Source: Agapetus fuscipes
Taxonomy: Eukaryota; Arthropoda; Insecta; Trichoptera; Glossosomatidae
Direction: 5' to 3'
Length of the DNA stretch: 64,000 bases
NCBI GenBank assembly: GCA_951799405.1
Contig: OX637343.1
Location: 7,378,001 to 7,442,000 of the forward strand
Shown here piece after piece: positions 10,360-21,860 of this stretch. The notes beneath the pieces were generated by a model. It was not told the origin of the DNA. It ran no database searches and saw only the letters and a program-made list of their open reading frames with translations. The position numbers and the translations under genes are program-made. Position 1 is the first letter of the stretch. Each line of letters starts with the position of its first letter.

Positions 10360-11695
10360 CTAAAAGAAACTCTTTACCGCGTTCTACCCCAAGGGATCGC
10401 ATATGGCGTGTGAAACCTATTTATTTTTACAGGCGAGGCGGCTGGCCTTACGCAAATTACTTTAATTTTAAAGATTGAGATACCCAGCTCCCGAGGGGCT
10501 GATTCTCATTTCTTGTGAAGGATATTGTCCCCTCGGTCGCGTATGACGTTTGGAACATATTTATTTTTACAGTCAAGGCGGCTGGCCTTACGCAAATCAC
10601 TTTACCTAAAGCGTGAGATACCCAGCTCGTGATTCTCATTTCTTGTGAAGGCTGAGTAAGCCTTGCCGGTATTTAAATTTAACTTTGAAATAAACACCGA
10701 AACGAGAAATCATTTCTGTCATCCTCGGTGGACATCGAACCCTGTCCCTCTAGCATTGACTACAAGTGTTCTGCCAACTGAGCTATCGCCCGGACGTTAT
10801 ATTGCTGGTTTGTTTATGGTTCGTGTTTGATCCACATAAAAAGTTCCATATTTATGAGAACGCATGTGATGACGTCATTACCAGTAGGCAATATCAATTT
10901 ACGTTTTCTCATTTATTGCGAATCGCGGAAATGATTTTTGAAATCTAAAAAAACTAATGAAAGAAATGTGACTTCGCATCACAGGGTTAACGCAACTAAG
11001 CTACACATATAGTGTAACGTCTTGCCGCGTTATCCCCGAAGGGGTCGCATGCACCTATTTCTTTTTACAGGTAAGGGGTTGAAAAATTCATAAAACCTTT
11101 ACCAATGACCGGTCACCAAAGGTCCATCCAGCCTTACAGCAACTGGGTCTTGCTTTAGAATTGGCGCTTTGTAGCGACGACGATCAAGCTCGTAAAAAGG
11201 TCGATAGCTCAATTGGTAGAATGCTTGCATTCCATGCCGAGAGCAAGGGTTTGATCTCAAAGGTTTACTCAGCCTTCACAAGAAATGAGAAACAGCCCCC
11301 CCGGGAGCTGGGAAACCCTCACTTAAATTGAAAGTGGTTGGTGTGAGGCCGGCCCCCTTACCTGTAAAAATAAATAGGTCCCGAAGCGCCACATGCGACC
11401 GCTTCGGGGAAACGCAAGCAAGAAGTTACACTATATGTGTAGCTTAGTTGCGTTTTTTTTTTTTCGGGGGCCGGCCTTTTCAGTTTAAGTGGGGGTTTTC
11501 CAGCTCCCGAGAGGGCTGGTACTCATTTCTTGTGAAGGCTGAGTAAGCCTTGCCGTTATTTAATTATGGGGTTTGAAATAAACACCGAAACGGGAAATCA
11601 TTTCTGACACCCTCGGTGGGATCTCGGTGACACCCGAGCTCTCGGCATGGAATGCAAGCACTCTACCAACTGAGCTATCGATCGGACTATAGTTG
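10360..11695. repeat. Cluster of T1 and T2 SINE copies
   Basis: At least six pieces lie together: T1 minus at 10360-10545; a second T1 minus at 10540-10795 with a complete head (GATAGCTCAGTTGGCAGAAC and a B box); T1 minus 3' end at 10985-11085; T2 plus middle at 11085-11195; T1 plus, nearly complete, at 11200-11455; and T1 minus at 11455-11695. The last two are tail-to-tail and share the GCTTAGTTGCGTT junction. None folds as an intact tRNA. Confidence 0.7.
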
Positions 11696-11745
11696 ATAGG
11701 TAAAAAGTGGAGAATTGCTTTCTGGGATTTATTGCCGTGTTTCAT

Positions 11746-11782
11746 CGGACTTTTCGCCCATATCTACGATGGGATTCTTCGG
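11746..11782 (-). ncRNA. Hammerhead-like motif, degenerate
   Basis: On the minus strand: CCGAAGAA, hairpin TCCCAT/ATGGGC with loop CGTAGAT, GAAAAGTCCG. It has the same layout as 43701-43748, with one core change in each strand. Confidence 0.35.
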
Positions 11783-11844
11783 ATTTGGATGAAACCTGCG
11801 ACGTTTGCCCGCCAAGATATTTTTCTATACTAGAACTTAATCTG

Positions 11845-12060
11845 TACAAAAACATTTATTTGCTTCCATTTTTCTTATCCTTGCATACGTCGTTCAGTTC
11901 ATTTATATCCATCACATTTTTCATACATTTCTTTCTTTTACATTCGCTTTGAATACCCCGCATTCATAATTTCACCAATCCGACCCAGCTATACTTTTCT
12001 TTGTCTTCTTTTTCTTCTTTTCCCTTCCACATTTTCTGTGTACATACGCGTTATATAATA
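11845..12060 (-). pseudogene. RTE-B LINE C-terminal fragment
   Basis: The minus strand encodes a decayed MYTENVEGKRRKRRQRKVWL and GEIMNAGYSK stretch, matching the GNV-x-GKRGRGRPRKVW-x-DQI-x-EI pattern seen better at 53206-53632 and 62660-62955. Confidence 0.55.
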
Positions 12061-12444
12061 ATACTAATGATTTGTATTTGTACTTAGTGCCTTTTTTAAT
12101 CAACCTTTCATATTTATTTTTGAAGGAAAACGTCTCTTTATCTCAACAATGCCAGTCACGAAGCAAACATGGCCGCCTGAGATCTGTTGGCGTAAGGTAG
12201 TCCATTGTTTTTGATGTTGCTACGATATTTTGTATTTTTTCTCTCCTCCCGTTCTTTGCACGAGCTTCCCTTTGAGGTAATGCCTTTCTCCTTGTCATTA
12301 GCAATGTGCAAGTCATCCCACGCAGAGTACAATACAGTGTACGACACTATTAAGTAGGTATAAACGTACTGTACCGCAAAATTTAGGACCATATCTATCG
12401 TACTTCCATCTACCATCTACTTTACTATAATCGAATATGTTAAC

Positions 12445-12785
12445 ATTTAAGATGTATATATTTAGTGCATGTCCACAAAGAGAAACGTGTAAGTTCTGTG
12501 ACTGTGACTGTGACTCTGTCGCCATTCCACTAGGGGTGGCCAGAGCCTCTGCAGAGCTGCCTCCATTTTTTCCTATCCTTACATACCTCTTTCAATTCAT
12601 TCATTCGTAAGTTCACGCTTACAAATGCTGCATGTGTACTTACAAATTAAAATCCAAACCTCAAATGAACATAAGCCCTGCAAATTTTGCCAACCTTTCC
12701 TGAAACAGAGGTAACATTAGTATAGTGAACCATTTTTTACACTATGGGTGGTCAGCCTCATACCAACCTAATAAGTCAAGGAATG
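12445..12785 (-). repeat. Tail-A copy split by an RTE-B insertion
   Basis: Minus-strand tail-A sequence runs 12445-12496 and resumes at 12607, ending in CTAATAAGTCAAGGAA near 12783. The break is the insertion at 12497-12606. Confidence 0.75.
12497..12606 (-). mobile_element. RTE-B 3' end, 110-bp insertion
   Basis: An extremely 5'-truncated RTE-B copy flanked by GTAAGTTC on both sides (12489-12496 and 12607-12614). Read on the minus strand it contains CTCTGCAGAGGCTCTGGCC, the CACCCCTAGTGGAATGGCG segment, and ends in GTCACA repeats. It shows the true 3' end and tail of this family. Confidence 0.8.
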
Positions 12786-12829
12786 ATTTTTATATGAATA
12801 ATTTCAATGATTAATAAATTGAATAAATA

Positions 12830-13090
12830 TTAGGATGATTTCATTTTTTGAAAGCTGTTTTTGTGTATATACCAATCATACCTTAAGAGCTCTCCGCAAG
12901 CTTAGTTGTGGCTATTGAAATCGACATTTACGCAATCAAGACCCATTTTCTTCAAAGCTAGATGGACCTATGGTTACTGTTCTTTGGTAAGGCACATAAG
13001 TTTTGCAACCCAGCGAACAGAATATTAAAAAAATTAAATGATATTTCATTTTGCTTCGCCAGGATCTTACGATTGCGAGTTAGTAGCGTC
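12830..13090 (-). repeat. T2 tRNA-SINE, diverged
   Basis: Full-length but strongly decayed T2 copy on the minus strand, recognisable by the TTTGAAAGCTGTTTTTGTG end, the middle GGTCTTGATTGCG and the head remnant near 13060-13085. Confidence 0.6.
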
Positions 13091-13091
13091 A

Positions 13092-13255
13092 ACCACTCAA
13101 GATTCATATTTAATGCACGCCCACAAGCAAACTCGAGTGAGTTAGGGCTTACCTGAATAAATAGGCGACTTTCCCTAAAACGAAGATGGCATTGGCAAAA
13201 GTGACAACCATTTTATTCAAAATGGGTAGTCAGTCTCATACTAACCTGTAAAAAA
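13092..13255 (-). repeat. Tail-A copy, partial
   Basis: Minus-strand piece from ATATTTAATGCACGCCCAC to the GGTAGTCAGTCTCATAC segment. Confidence 0.6.
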
Positions 13256-14420
13256 AAGAACTGATGAATTGATTCCGTTAAAAAAACAAAATTGGTAGCC
13301 AATCTTTGTTAAAAATTACACTAAAGAAGAAAATTATTTGAATAAGGGGAGGCTAAGGTTCATCGATGGAAAATAATATTTCCTCTGTACAAAGTCCCCC
13401 CTCCATTAACAATTTAGAATATTTCTTAATGAGATTGCTCCTTAATTTCCTAGTCTCCCCTCACTATAATCTACCTAGTTGAGACACTCTTCATACAACT
13501 CCGAGGTTAGTCGAGGCTTAAACTCCAGATTATGTAATACAGAGTGTGTTAATGAATGGGCTCGGTGGATGCCTTAAGGCGCCAGTCATCGGCAATTATT
13601 AATATTTTAATTAAATTATTTAAGAATACGAAATGGATTTAAGGAGTCAGTGATACAGAACCTTTCAACTGTAGGTATAAAAAAATCTGTAATGAAAAAA
13701 AAATGACACTGGTTAGAGGCTGGCCCTTTTTAAAATCAAATCAATTAAAAAAGTCGATGTTATGGCCGAGGGGTTCAAGCAGCTGACCTTTCTAGCGTAT
13801 TTGGAATAGAATAACGCTGGTTCGCTCCAATTAATTTTAAATGAATAATGCTAAAATAACAAACAAAAAATCTTCACGAGTTTGTTGATTATCGCGAGCT
13901 TTCATGAAAACTTTATCGTGAACAAAGTATTGAAGTTTTTAGATATTATGTTTACTGCTTCCCTCCGCCCCCTAAAACTTTTTCTTGGATACACTATTAT
14001 AATTTTTAGAATTTTCAGTTGATGGTGTGAGAACACACCGAAAGTGCTCGATATAATAAACCAACTCGCAAAGAAAAACTTTGTTTTATTTTTACTTTAT
14101 TAATTTACGTACGAGTTGTTCATCACTGCTGTCAATGGCATATTTCTCGGTGTTCTAGTAAAGCTCTCACACGTGAAGTTGGCGCTTTCAAATATTTGTT
14201 CGCCCAAGTACATATATAGCTCAGTACATAATGTGTAATGTGATGTATATTATAGGTTATGTTGCGGCCCCGTTATTTACTTACAAATTAAAGACCTGCT
14301 AGAACGGGTATAAGATATGTGTGTATGTATATGCATAGATTTGTAAATTAACCCACAACACCACATCATAGATGACACATACCAACAAACCACTCTTACG
14401 CTAAATTGTGCTAAACACAG
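13256..14420. other. No gene seen
   Basis: AT-rich sequence with no recognised coding region. A few short hairpins are possible but nothing is supported. Confidence 0.4.
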
Positions 14421-14535
14421 GTTTTTGTTTTACCACAATTTTGGATAATAAATCGATTCATCTGCATGTCTCCACCATATTATGAATGAGGTTGTATTTT
14501 TACAACGCTGTGCAACATCGATCCAATACAACCTG

Positions 14536-14679
14536 ATTGGCTCATTGTGCGCACGCGCATCACTAGACTTGTGTGTGTTACAACCTCTCCACGCGCTCCT
14601 GATGAATGAGTTTGTATTTCGACGACACTGCGCAACAGTCGTTTGAAACAATCTGATTGGTTAATGGCGCGCACGCGCA
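14536..14679. promoter_or_regulatory. Paired CCAAT + NRF1-like modules, unit 1
   Basis: ATTGG at 14536-14540 is followed after 7 bp by TGCGCACGCGCA (14548-14559). ATTGG at 14656-14660 is followed after 7 bp by CGCGCACGCGCA (14668-14679). Both 12-mers fit the NRF-1 consensus YGCGCAYGCGCR (Ewg in flies); ATTGG is the complement of CCAAT. Binding is inferred. Confidence 0.4.
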
Positions 14680-15059
14680 GCAATGCGCCTGTGTGGATCA
14701 GGATATTTACCTCTTCATGTTTCTGCGCGCCTGATCCCCGTGAGGTTATTTTAGTTTGAAAGCTGTACACAGGGTGTCGCCTTTAAAAATCCCCATTAGG
14801 TTATTTTAGTTTGAAAATATTTTTCATAGATGTCTCTGCTTTTGCGATTATTTGGAGAGCTTTCTATTCTAATTCTGCTACCCCGATACAAGCGAACATT
14901 TACATTTGAGAATGTTACGCTATACTTTTTTTACGCCTTACAAGCTCCTAGTGTTTTAAGCATTCACAGATGAGTATGCCTGGCTATCTATTCGTTTGCA
15001 CATTCTAGAAACATGACTAAGTCAACATAAGCATTTCTTAATCTTAAGTTACTATCTAA

Positions 15060-15540
15060 TAAGTAAAAGGAGGGCTTGTATGAAAATGGTTATGATTCAG
15101 GATGAAATTAAATAATTACGTAAGGACAGGAAAAAGTGGCGGCTAATCTGCAATGTTGATTTGTAATGTTGGCTTATTCATTTATGATACATTTTTTTGT
15201 ATAGGGAAGTATCGACTTTTTTGTATAGATTTCTTTTGAGGGTTTTGTTGTTTTAATATACTTAAATGTTATTTATTATTTGTTTTCCTTGACTTATTAG
15301 GTTGGTTTGAGGCTGACCACCCATACTGTAAAAAATGGTTCACTTTGCCAATGTCACTTCTGTGTCAGAGAAGGTCGGCAAAAGGTGTAGGCTTTATGTT
15401 CATTTGAGATTTGGATTTTATTTGTAAGTAGGTACACATTCAGCATTTGTAAGCGCGAACTACACGTGTTTGTTTGTGGGCATGCATTTAATATGAGCTT
15501 TAAATGTTAATATTTCTTTACTAATTAGATTATAGATTAT
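15060..15540 (+). mobile_element. RTE-A 3' piece ending in tail-A
   Basis: At 15060-15180 the plus strand reads as the last RTE-A codons (a CMKMV-like stretch and then KDRKKWRLICNV). About 110 bp of AT-rich sequence follows, then tail-A from 15291 to 15535. It interrupts array unit 1. This is one of three places where tail-A follows RTE coding sequence at the same distance. Confidence 0.65.
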
Positions 15541-15805
15541 AAATCTATTCAACTAAGAATGCTTCCGGAATCCATGAGTTACGGTACTTGTAAGCTATAC
15601 CTATATAGCTGCCTCTACTTTAACGGATTTATTGGCAAAATTGACTTGTTCCTGATCCTTTTCTTATTTTCTCAAGCAGTCATATGTATTTGAGCTCATG
15701 TTATTTACTCCAATTTGGAATAAAATTGTTTCATCTGCATGTCTTTACTATATGAATGAGGTTGTATTTTTACAACGTTTAGCAACATCGATCCAATACA
15801 ACCTC

Positions 15806-15949
15806 ATTGGCTCATTTTGCGCACGCGCATCACTAGATTTGTGTGGATTTCAACCTCTCTACGCGCTCCACATGAATTAATTTGTATTTCGACGACACTG
15901 CGCACCAGCCATTTGAAACAATCTGATTGGTTGATGGCGCGCACGCGCA
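15806..15949. promoter_or_regulatory. Paired CCAAT + NRF1-like modules, unit 2
   Basis: The same two modules at 15806-15829 and 15926-15949, with the same 7-bp gaps. Confidence 0.4.
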
Positions 15950-16619
15950 GCAGTGCGCCTGTGTGGATTAGGATATTTACCTCTTCATGTTTCTGCGCGC
16001 CTGATCCCCGTGAGGTTACTTTAGTTTGAAAGCTGTACACAGAGTGTCGCCTGTGGAAATCTTCATTAGGTTATTTTAGTTCGAAAATATTTTTCATAGA
16101 TGCCTCTGCTTTTGCGATTTTTCTTGCTTCTTTTGCGAGCTTTCTATTCTAATTCTGCTGCCCCGATAGAATCAAACATTTACATTTGAGAATGTTACGC
16201 TATAACTTTTTTATGCCTTACAAGCATGGAGTTATATATCGATGCTTACAAGCTCCTAGAGTTTTAAGCATTTACAATGAGTATGCCTGGCTATCTATTT
16301 GTTTGCACATTCTAGAAACATGATTTAACGCCAACTCAAGCATTTCTTAATTTTAGGTTACTATCTATTCAACTTAGAATGCTTCCGGAATCTATGAAGT
16401 TACGGTCCTTGTAAGCTATATATAGCTGCCTCTCCTTCAACAGATTTATTGGCAAAATTGTCGTGTTTCTAATCCTTTTCTTATTTACTCAAGCAGTCAT
16501 ATTTTAGATCATATTATTAACCCCAATTTGGGATACAAATCGATTCATCTGTATGTCTTTACTATATGAATGAGGTTATATTTTTACAACGCTGTGTAAC
16601 ATCGATCCAATACAACCTG

Positions 16620-16763
16620 ATTGGCTCATTGTGCGCACGCGCATCACTAGACTTGTGTGTGTTACAACCTCTCCACGCGCTCCACATGAATGAGTTTGTA
16701 TTTCGACGACACTGCGCACCAGCCATTTGAAACAATCTGATTGGTTGATGGCGCGCACGCGCA
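16620..16763. promoter_or_regulatory. Paired CCAAT + NRF1-like modules, unit 3
   Basis: Modules at 16620-16643 and 16740-16763; gaps and 12-mers unchanged from unit 1. Confidence 0.4.
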
Positions 16764-17433
16764 GCAATGCGCCTGTGTGGATCAGGATATTTACCTCTTC
16801 ATGTGTCTGCGCGCCTGATCCCCGTGAGGTTACTTTAGTTTGAAAGCTGTACACCGGGTGTCGCCTGTGGAAATCTTCATTAGGTTATTTTAGTTCGAAA
16901 ATATTTTTCATAGATGCCTCTGCTTTTGCGATTTTTCTTGCTTCTTTTGCGAGCTTTCTATTCTAATTCTGCTGCCCCGATAGAATCAAACATTTACATT
17001 TGAGAATGTTACGCTATAACTTTTTTATGCCTTACAAGCATGGAGTTATATATCGATGCTTACAAGCTCCTAGAGTTTTAAGCATTTACAATGAGTATGC
17101 CTGGCTATCTATTTGTTTGCACATTCTAGAAACATGATTTAACGCCAACTCAAGCATTTCTTAATTTTAGGTTACTATCTATTCAACTTAGAATGCTTCC
17201 GGAATCTATGAAGTTACGGTCCTTGTAAGCTATATATAGCTGCCTCTCCTTCAACAGATTTATTGGCAAAATTGTCGTGTTTCTAATCCTTTTCTTATTT
17301 ACTCAAGCAGTCATATTTTAGATCATATTATTAACCCCAATTTGGGATACAAATCGATTCATCTGTATGTCTTTACTATATGAATGAGGTTATATTTTTA
17401 CAACGCTGTGTAACATCGATCCAATACAACCTG

Positions 17434-17577
17434 ATTGGCTCATTGTGCGCACGCGCATCACTAGACTTGTGTGTGTTACAACCTCTCCACGCGCTCCACA
17501 TGAATGAGTTTGTATTTCGACGACACTGCGCACCAGCCATTTGAAACAATCTGATTGGTTGATGGCGCGCACGCGCA
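17434..17577. promoter_or_regulatory. Paired CCAAT + NRF1-like modules, unit 4
   Basis: Modules at 17434-17457 and 17554-17577, exactly 814 bp from unit 3. Confidence 0.4.
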
Positions 17578-17799
17578 GCAATGCGCCTGTGTGGATCAGG
17601 ATATTTACCTCTTCATGTGTCTGCGCGCCTGATCCCCGTGAGGTTACTTTAGTTTGAAAGCTGTACACCGGGTGTCGCCTGTGGAAATCTTCATTAGGTT
17701 ATTTTAGTTCGAAAATATTTCCAATAGATGTCTCTGCTTTTGCGAATATTTGGAGGGCTCTCTTTTATAATTCTGCTACCTATAACGTTTTTATGCCTG

Positions 17800-18420
17800 A
17801 AAATGGTTAAGAAAAAGAGTTAAGCGGCGAAGCCAGGTATAGGAAACATCGAGTGCGGTTCTTTCATTGATATTGCTAAAAAAATTAAAAAGTTGGTCCA
17901 TGGGAAAATATAGCCACAACACGAATTTTCAGTTCAAGATCTAGTTTCTAATTTGTTACTATATTCTAATTTTATTCTTGAGACATTTGACCAGGGCTCC
18001 TCTGTTGATAGCGTGTACACTGACTTCCGTAAATCCTAAAAACTTCCGTATTTTACTCAAAAAGCTTCACTTGATCCAAAAGTTTGAAATCAGTACATTG
18101 TAAAACCGACATTGTGTAAAATAAATTTTGAAAAATAAATAAATTGCAGTTTGATTTGAGAGTTAGAAGAACCCAAATCAAATCATAGCAGTATATATGT
18201 GTTAGTACATTTCTATATATATGTGTTAGTACATTTCACGCGTTGGGCGTTAATAATTCCTCTCCGTTCACACAAATTAAGACAAAAACAAACAAAAAGA
18301 CGAGCAACTTTTCCAAGTCGCGCTTTGTCCCTGGAATACACGACACGTCGTATATATTATAATACAAGTATATAACATTAATCAAAGACATTCATTACTT
18401 CATGAACTTTGTTAATTAAT
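17800..18420. other. No gene seen; shares a tail with 35330-35400
   Basis: Mostly unrecognised. Around 18090-18180 the words AATCAGTACATTGTA, ATTGTGTAAAATAAATT and AGAACCCAA recur in the same order at 35335-35395, suggesting the end of a shared LTR-like repeat. Confidence 0.35.
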
Positions 18421-18424
18421 CTAT

Positions 18425-18635
18425 CTTATCTAAGTTGCAAAGATATATTAACATTTAAAATTCATAATAAATGCATGCCCGCGAAAAGAAACGAGTAAGT
18501 TCGTGCTTACAAATACTGCATGTGTACTTACGAATCAAAATTCAAACTTCAAATGAACATAAGCCCTGCAACTTTTGACGACCTTCCCTGAAACAGTGTT
18601 GACATTGGGAAAGGTGAACCATATAGTATGGGTGG
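18425..18635 (-). repeat. Tail-A copy disrupted by the LTR element
   Basis: A minus-strand tail-A copy begins here and its last part resumes at 27451-27492 (AGTCTCATTCCAACC, AATAAGTCAAGGAA), on the far side of the LTR retrotransposon. This proves insertion after the tail-A copy was in place. Confidence 0.85.
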
Positions 18636-21600
18636 TGTAGAGTTCTCTGTTTTTCAACCAATAATTATATCGCTTTGACTTTGAGATCTTGGGGAAGAGA
18701 GGAAGTATCTCAAGGGGAGGGGAGGGATGAGATGCACCCCTGACGTTGCAAGGGATGGGGGAGTCTGATTTCGGCCGGAGATCGATACGGATGTGTTTTG
18801 ATTCTCTAAACACTAAAAATAATTACATTTTTGATTTTCTAATTTTTGAATAAACTCGGGAGTTGGATCTTGCGCGGCGATCGATACGGATGTGTTTTGA
18901 TTCTCTAAACACTAAAAATAATTAATTTAATTTCCTAATTTTTTAATAAACTCGGGACTTCGATCTTGAACTGCGGTCGATACAGATGTGTTTTTCGTTT
19001 TCTAAACACTAAAAATAATTAATTTCATTTTCTAATTTTAATAAACAAGGGGACTTCGATCTGGTACTGCGGTCGATACAGATGTGTTTTTCGTTTTCTA
19101 AACACTAAAAATAATTAATTCATTTCCTAATTAGAATAAACTCGGGAGTTGGATCTTGCACGGCGATCGATACGGATGTGTTTTGATTCTATAAACACTA
19201 AAAATAATTAATTTCATTTTCTAATTTTTAATAAACTCGGGACTCGGATTTTGACTGGCGATCGATACGGATGTTTTTTTCGTTTTCTTAACACTAAAAA
19301 AATAATTAATTTCATTCCTCTAAATTCAAATAATAAGTTTTCAATTAAAGGAATATTAATCAGAACATTTTAAAAACGTATCTTTGAACTTCAAACTTAA
19401 ATAATAACTTTTATAAATATTAAGCGCGGAAATTCTATTGATTTAATTTGGCATTATTATTGTGAAGTGAAAAGTGCAGTGGTTATATTTCTTATTGGGA
19501 TCCGGCCTTTCATTATTTAAAATTAAAATTAACTATTTACGTATAATACAGAGTTGTTCCTGAGCTGTTTTCCTGGGCTGAGTTTTCTTTGATTAAACTA
19601 ACAGATTAACTAAAAATCCACTAAACTAAAACTAAATTTCATTGAACATATTACTTTATTTCATTTTTATGTTGGTGTTTTCTTTCAGAGTTTCTCATCG
19701 CTGTGTACTTGGTTATAAATATTTACTTTCAGGGATTCATCGACTTACCTGTGCGGGGGAAAGATTTTCCTACTTATTTTCTTATCGATGCATAATTGTT
19801 AATTATAAGTTTATTTCAGAGATTCATTGACTTAACTAAGCGGAGGGAGGTTTTCTTCTTATCTTCGACAAAGTAGTTATTTACTGTCGCTGTCATTTAT
19901 GTACTAACGCTACACACACACACCACTATTGACATTTTGAATTAAATTAGATTCTCTCTCTTGCCGGAATTCTGCAATGTTATATTGAATTAAGAAATGT
20001 TTGGTTCGCTTGCATTCGAGATATACTGATTCCTGAAGTCAGCCGTTCCCAATGTCGTTTCCTTACCGAATGGTCCTTCCTAAAATTTCCCTTGTTGTGG
20101 AAAACGGTTGAACGAGTTTGTCCGGTGGGTAGTGTATCGCATAGGTTTGCAAGATGATGGGACCTTTTGTCGTAGTTTATAAATGTGGGTCTGGTGTTGA
20201 ACGTTCCACAGTCACGGGAAGACCCTAGTTTCAGGAAAATTCCTGAAAACCTATAACATTCAATGCAGAATTACCTAATCACTCTTACACATTACGGAAT
20301 GCTGCTCTCCTTGAGGTGGTGAGAATGAAAGAATGATTATGAAGGATTTGCATGTTGCATGAATTACCTATAAGTAAGGCCTGAAAGTAATCCATCTGAA
20401 GGTGAAAATGTATTCCAAACACACCATTACACATCCATCACACTAGGGGTTGGCCAAGCTAATAAAATACAAATTTCATAAATAAATTATAAACAAACAA
20501 ACTGCAGTATGTGCTGAAGCCGAAATGCCTGCATTCTCATATCGAGATACACAAAAAAAATAACGCAGATGTACTTAATGCAGTTGAATTTGAAAACCGC
20601 TGAGTGACCTTGGTCATAATATGTTCCCGATCACAACAAAGTTCCTGAAAATTGGCAGCCGGCCTCTGGCCAAATACAACCGGATATGTTCCTGACCTTC
20701 TGATCGCAACGAGAGTTCCTGAAATGATCTGGGCTCACTCAGCTGGATTAATGTTCCATGATCTCTGATCATATATACTTGGAGTTTGCTTGGAGCCAAC
20801 ATTATTGCAGTAACTCGTAGCTGAACACACACAATCCAGACTAACCTTCCTGTCCCGTGGTTTTTTGCAGCAAAAGATTACCATACGGAGAAGTTGGGTA
20901 GAGTACAAGGGGAATTGGAGGAGGTACTCAAAAGGCCGTTGGGGCCATTTGCCATGATTAATTAGAGTCACTTAATCGACGAGGGTGTCGAAATCTTAGA
21001 TTCACGCCGCGTGTATCCGAATCCTTTCCTTGAAATAACTAATAAAGGTCCATTTTGCAGTGCCTTTCAGATGACCGGTGGTCATAGAAAGATGCTGTAA
21101 AAGCCATGGACCTATTAACTTACAGGTGGACGCGCAAAGGTAAGAATTACAACAAAGAAGAGATCGCCTTGCATGTAATTACTTTCACTAACAAACTAAA
21201 ACCTAACTGCCTTTCATCTCGCAATTTTTATGTCATTTATGTTTTTATCTGAAAATAATTTCGACTACCTTATATTCCAATTAATTAAACTCGCACACAT
21301 TAAGACCGTTCCGTAATTAATAACGCTTAAATCTCGTCGCCTTAAAAATAATTGTAGTTCATACTACCTCATCTTTGATCGCGTAAACGCAAAATCAATA
21401 CTCGTTATAATCTTATAAAAGGTAGAAATGTATGAGGGGTACACCTCCCAAAAAGTACTTGGGTTTGCCACTAAAGTAGATTTTGAAACGATAAAACAAA
21501 AAAATTACACAACGTTTCGTTTCATAATCTTCCACACGACGAGGAGTCCTAACCTTAGCTAGACGATCACATAATAATTGGCCAAAAATAATTACTACCT

Positions 21601-21860
21601 CGGTAGGGGTAGATTGCTCTTCCAGCAACTGAAACTGAAGAGTGGAAAAGAATCGAAGCAGCCTAGTGCTATTCCTTCAAAGAAGGTTTGTTGCACTTGA
21701 ATCCTGGTGACTCCAGGGTATTCTCCTGCACATTCGATCGCTCCACTAGTAACTTCGGAGGAAAATCCCTCTGTTCGCGCTTTCTCTTTCGCGCTCTCTC
21801 TCTTGCGACTCTTCGTCTGTTCCTCCGTCCCCTTCTTCGCCAGGGGGGGGAAACATTACA
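18636..21860 (+). repeat. 5' LTR
   Basis: 3,225 bp. It holds six diverged 94-99 bp tandem units near its start (18770-19330), a CA dinucleotide run at about 19912-19923, and a TATAAAA-like word at 21413-21419 that could belong to a promoter. It ends in a G run followed by AAACATTACA. Open frames inside (for example 20614-20832 and 21669-21908) are short and do not look coding. Confidence 0.85.
18770..19330 (+). repeat. Six ~96-bp tandem units inside the 5' LTR
   Basis: Each unit contains TCGATAC followed by GGATGTG or AGATGTG, TTCTAAACACTAAAAATAATT and AATAAACTCGGGA or a variant. TCGATAC begins at 18782, 18881, 18977, 19073, 19167 and 19262, so the period is 94-99 bp. Confidence 0.85.

Larger units (their letters stand above)
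14425..17790. repeat. Tandem array of about 814-bp units
   Basis: Four copies of a unit start near 14430, 15700, 16510 and 17325. The spacing of copies 3 and 4 is 814 bp and they look almost identical. Copy 1 is lengthened by about 510 bp, which is the insertion at 15060-15540. Each unit holds two related sub-repeats of about 120 bp, beginning GAATGAGGTTGTATTTTTAC and GAATGAGTTTGTATTTCGAC, each with ATTGG and a GCGCACGCGCA box. A 78-96 residue minus-strand open frame is kept in each unit, probably passively. Confidence 0.8.

Noticed and set aside
19642..19830. 62-residue membrane-like protein in the LTR
   Set aside because: Short, hydrophobic by A/T composition and identical in the other LTR only because the LTRs are identical.
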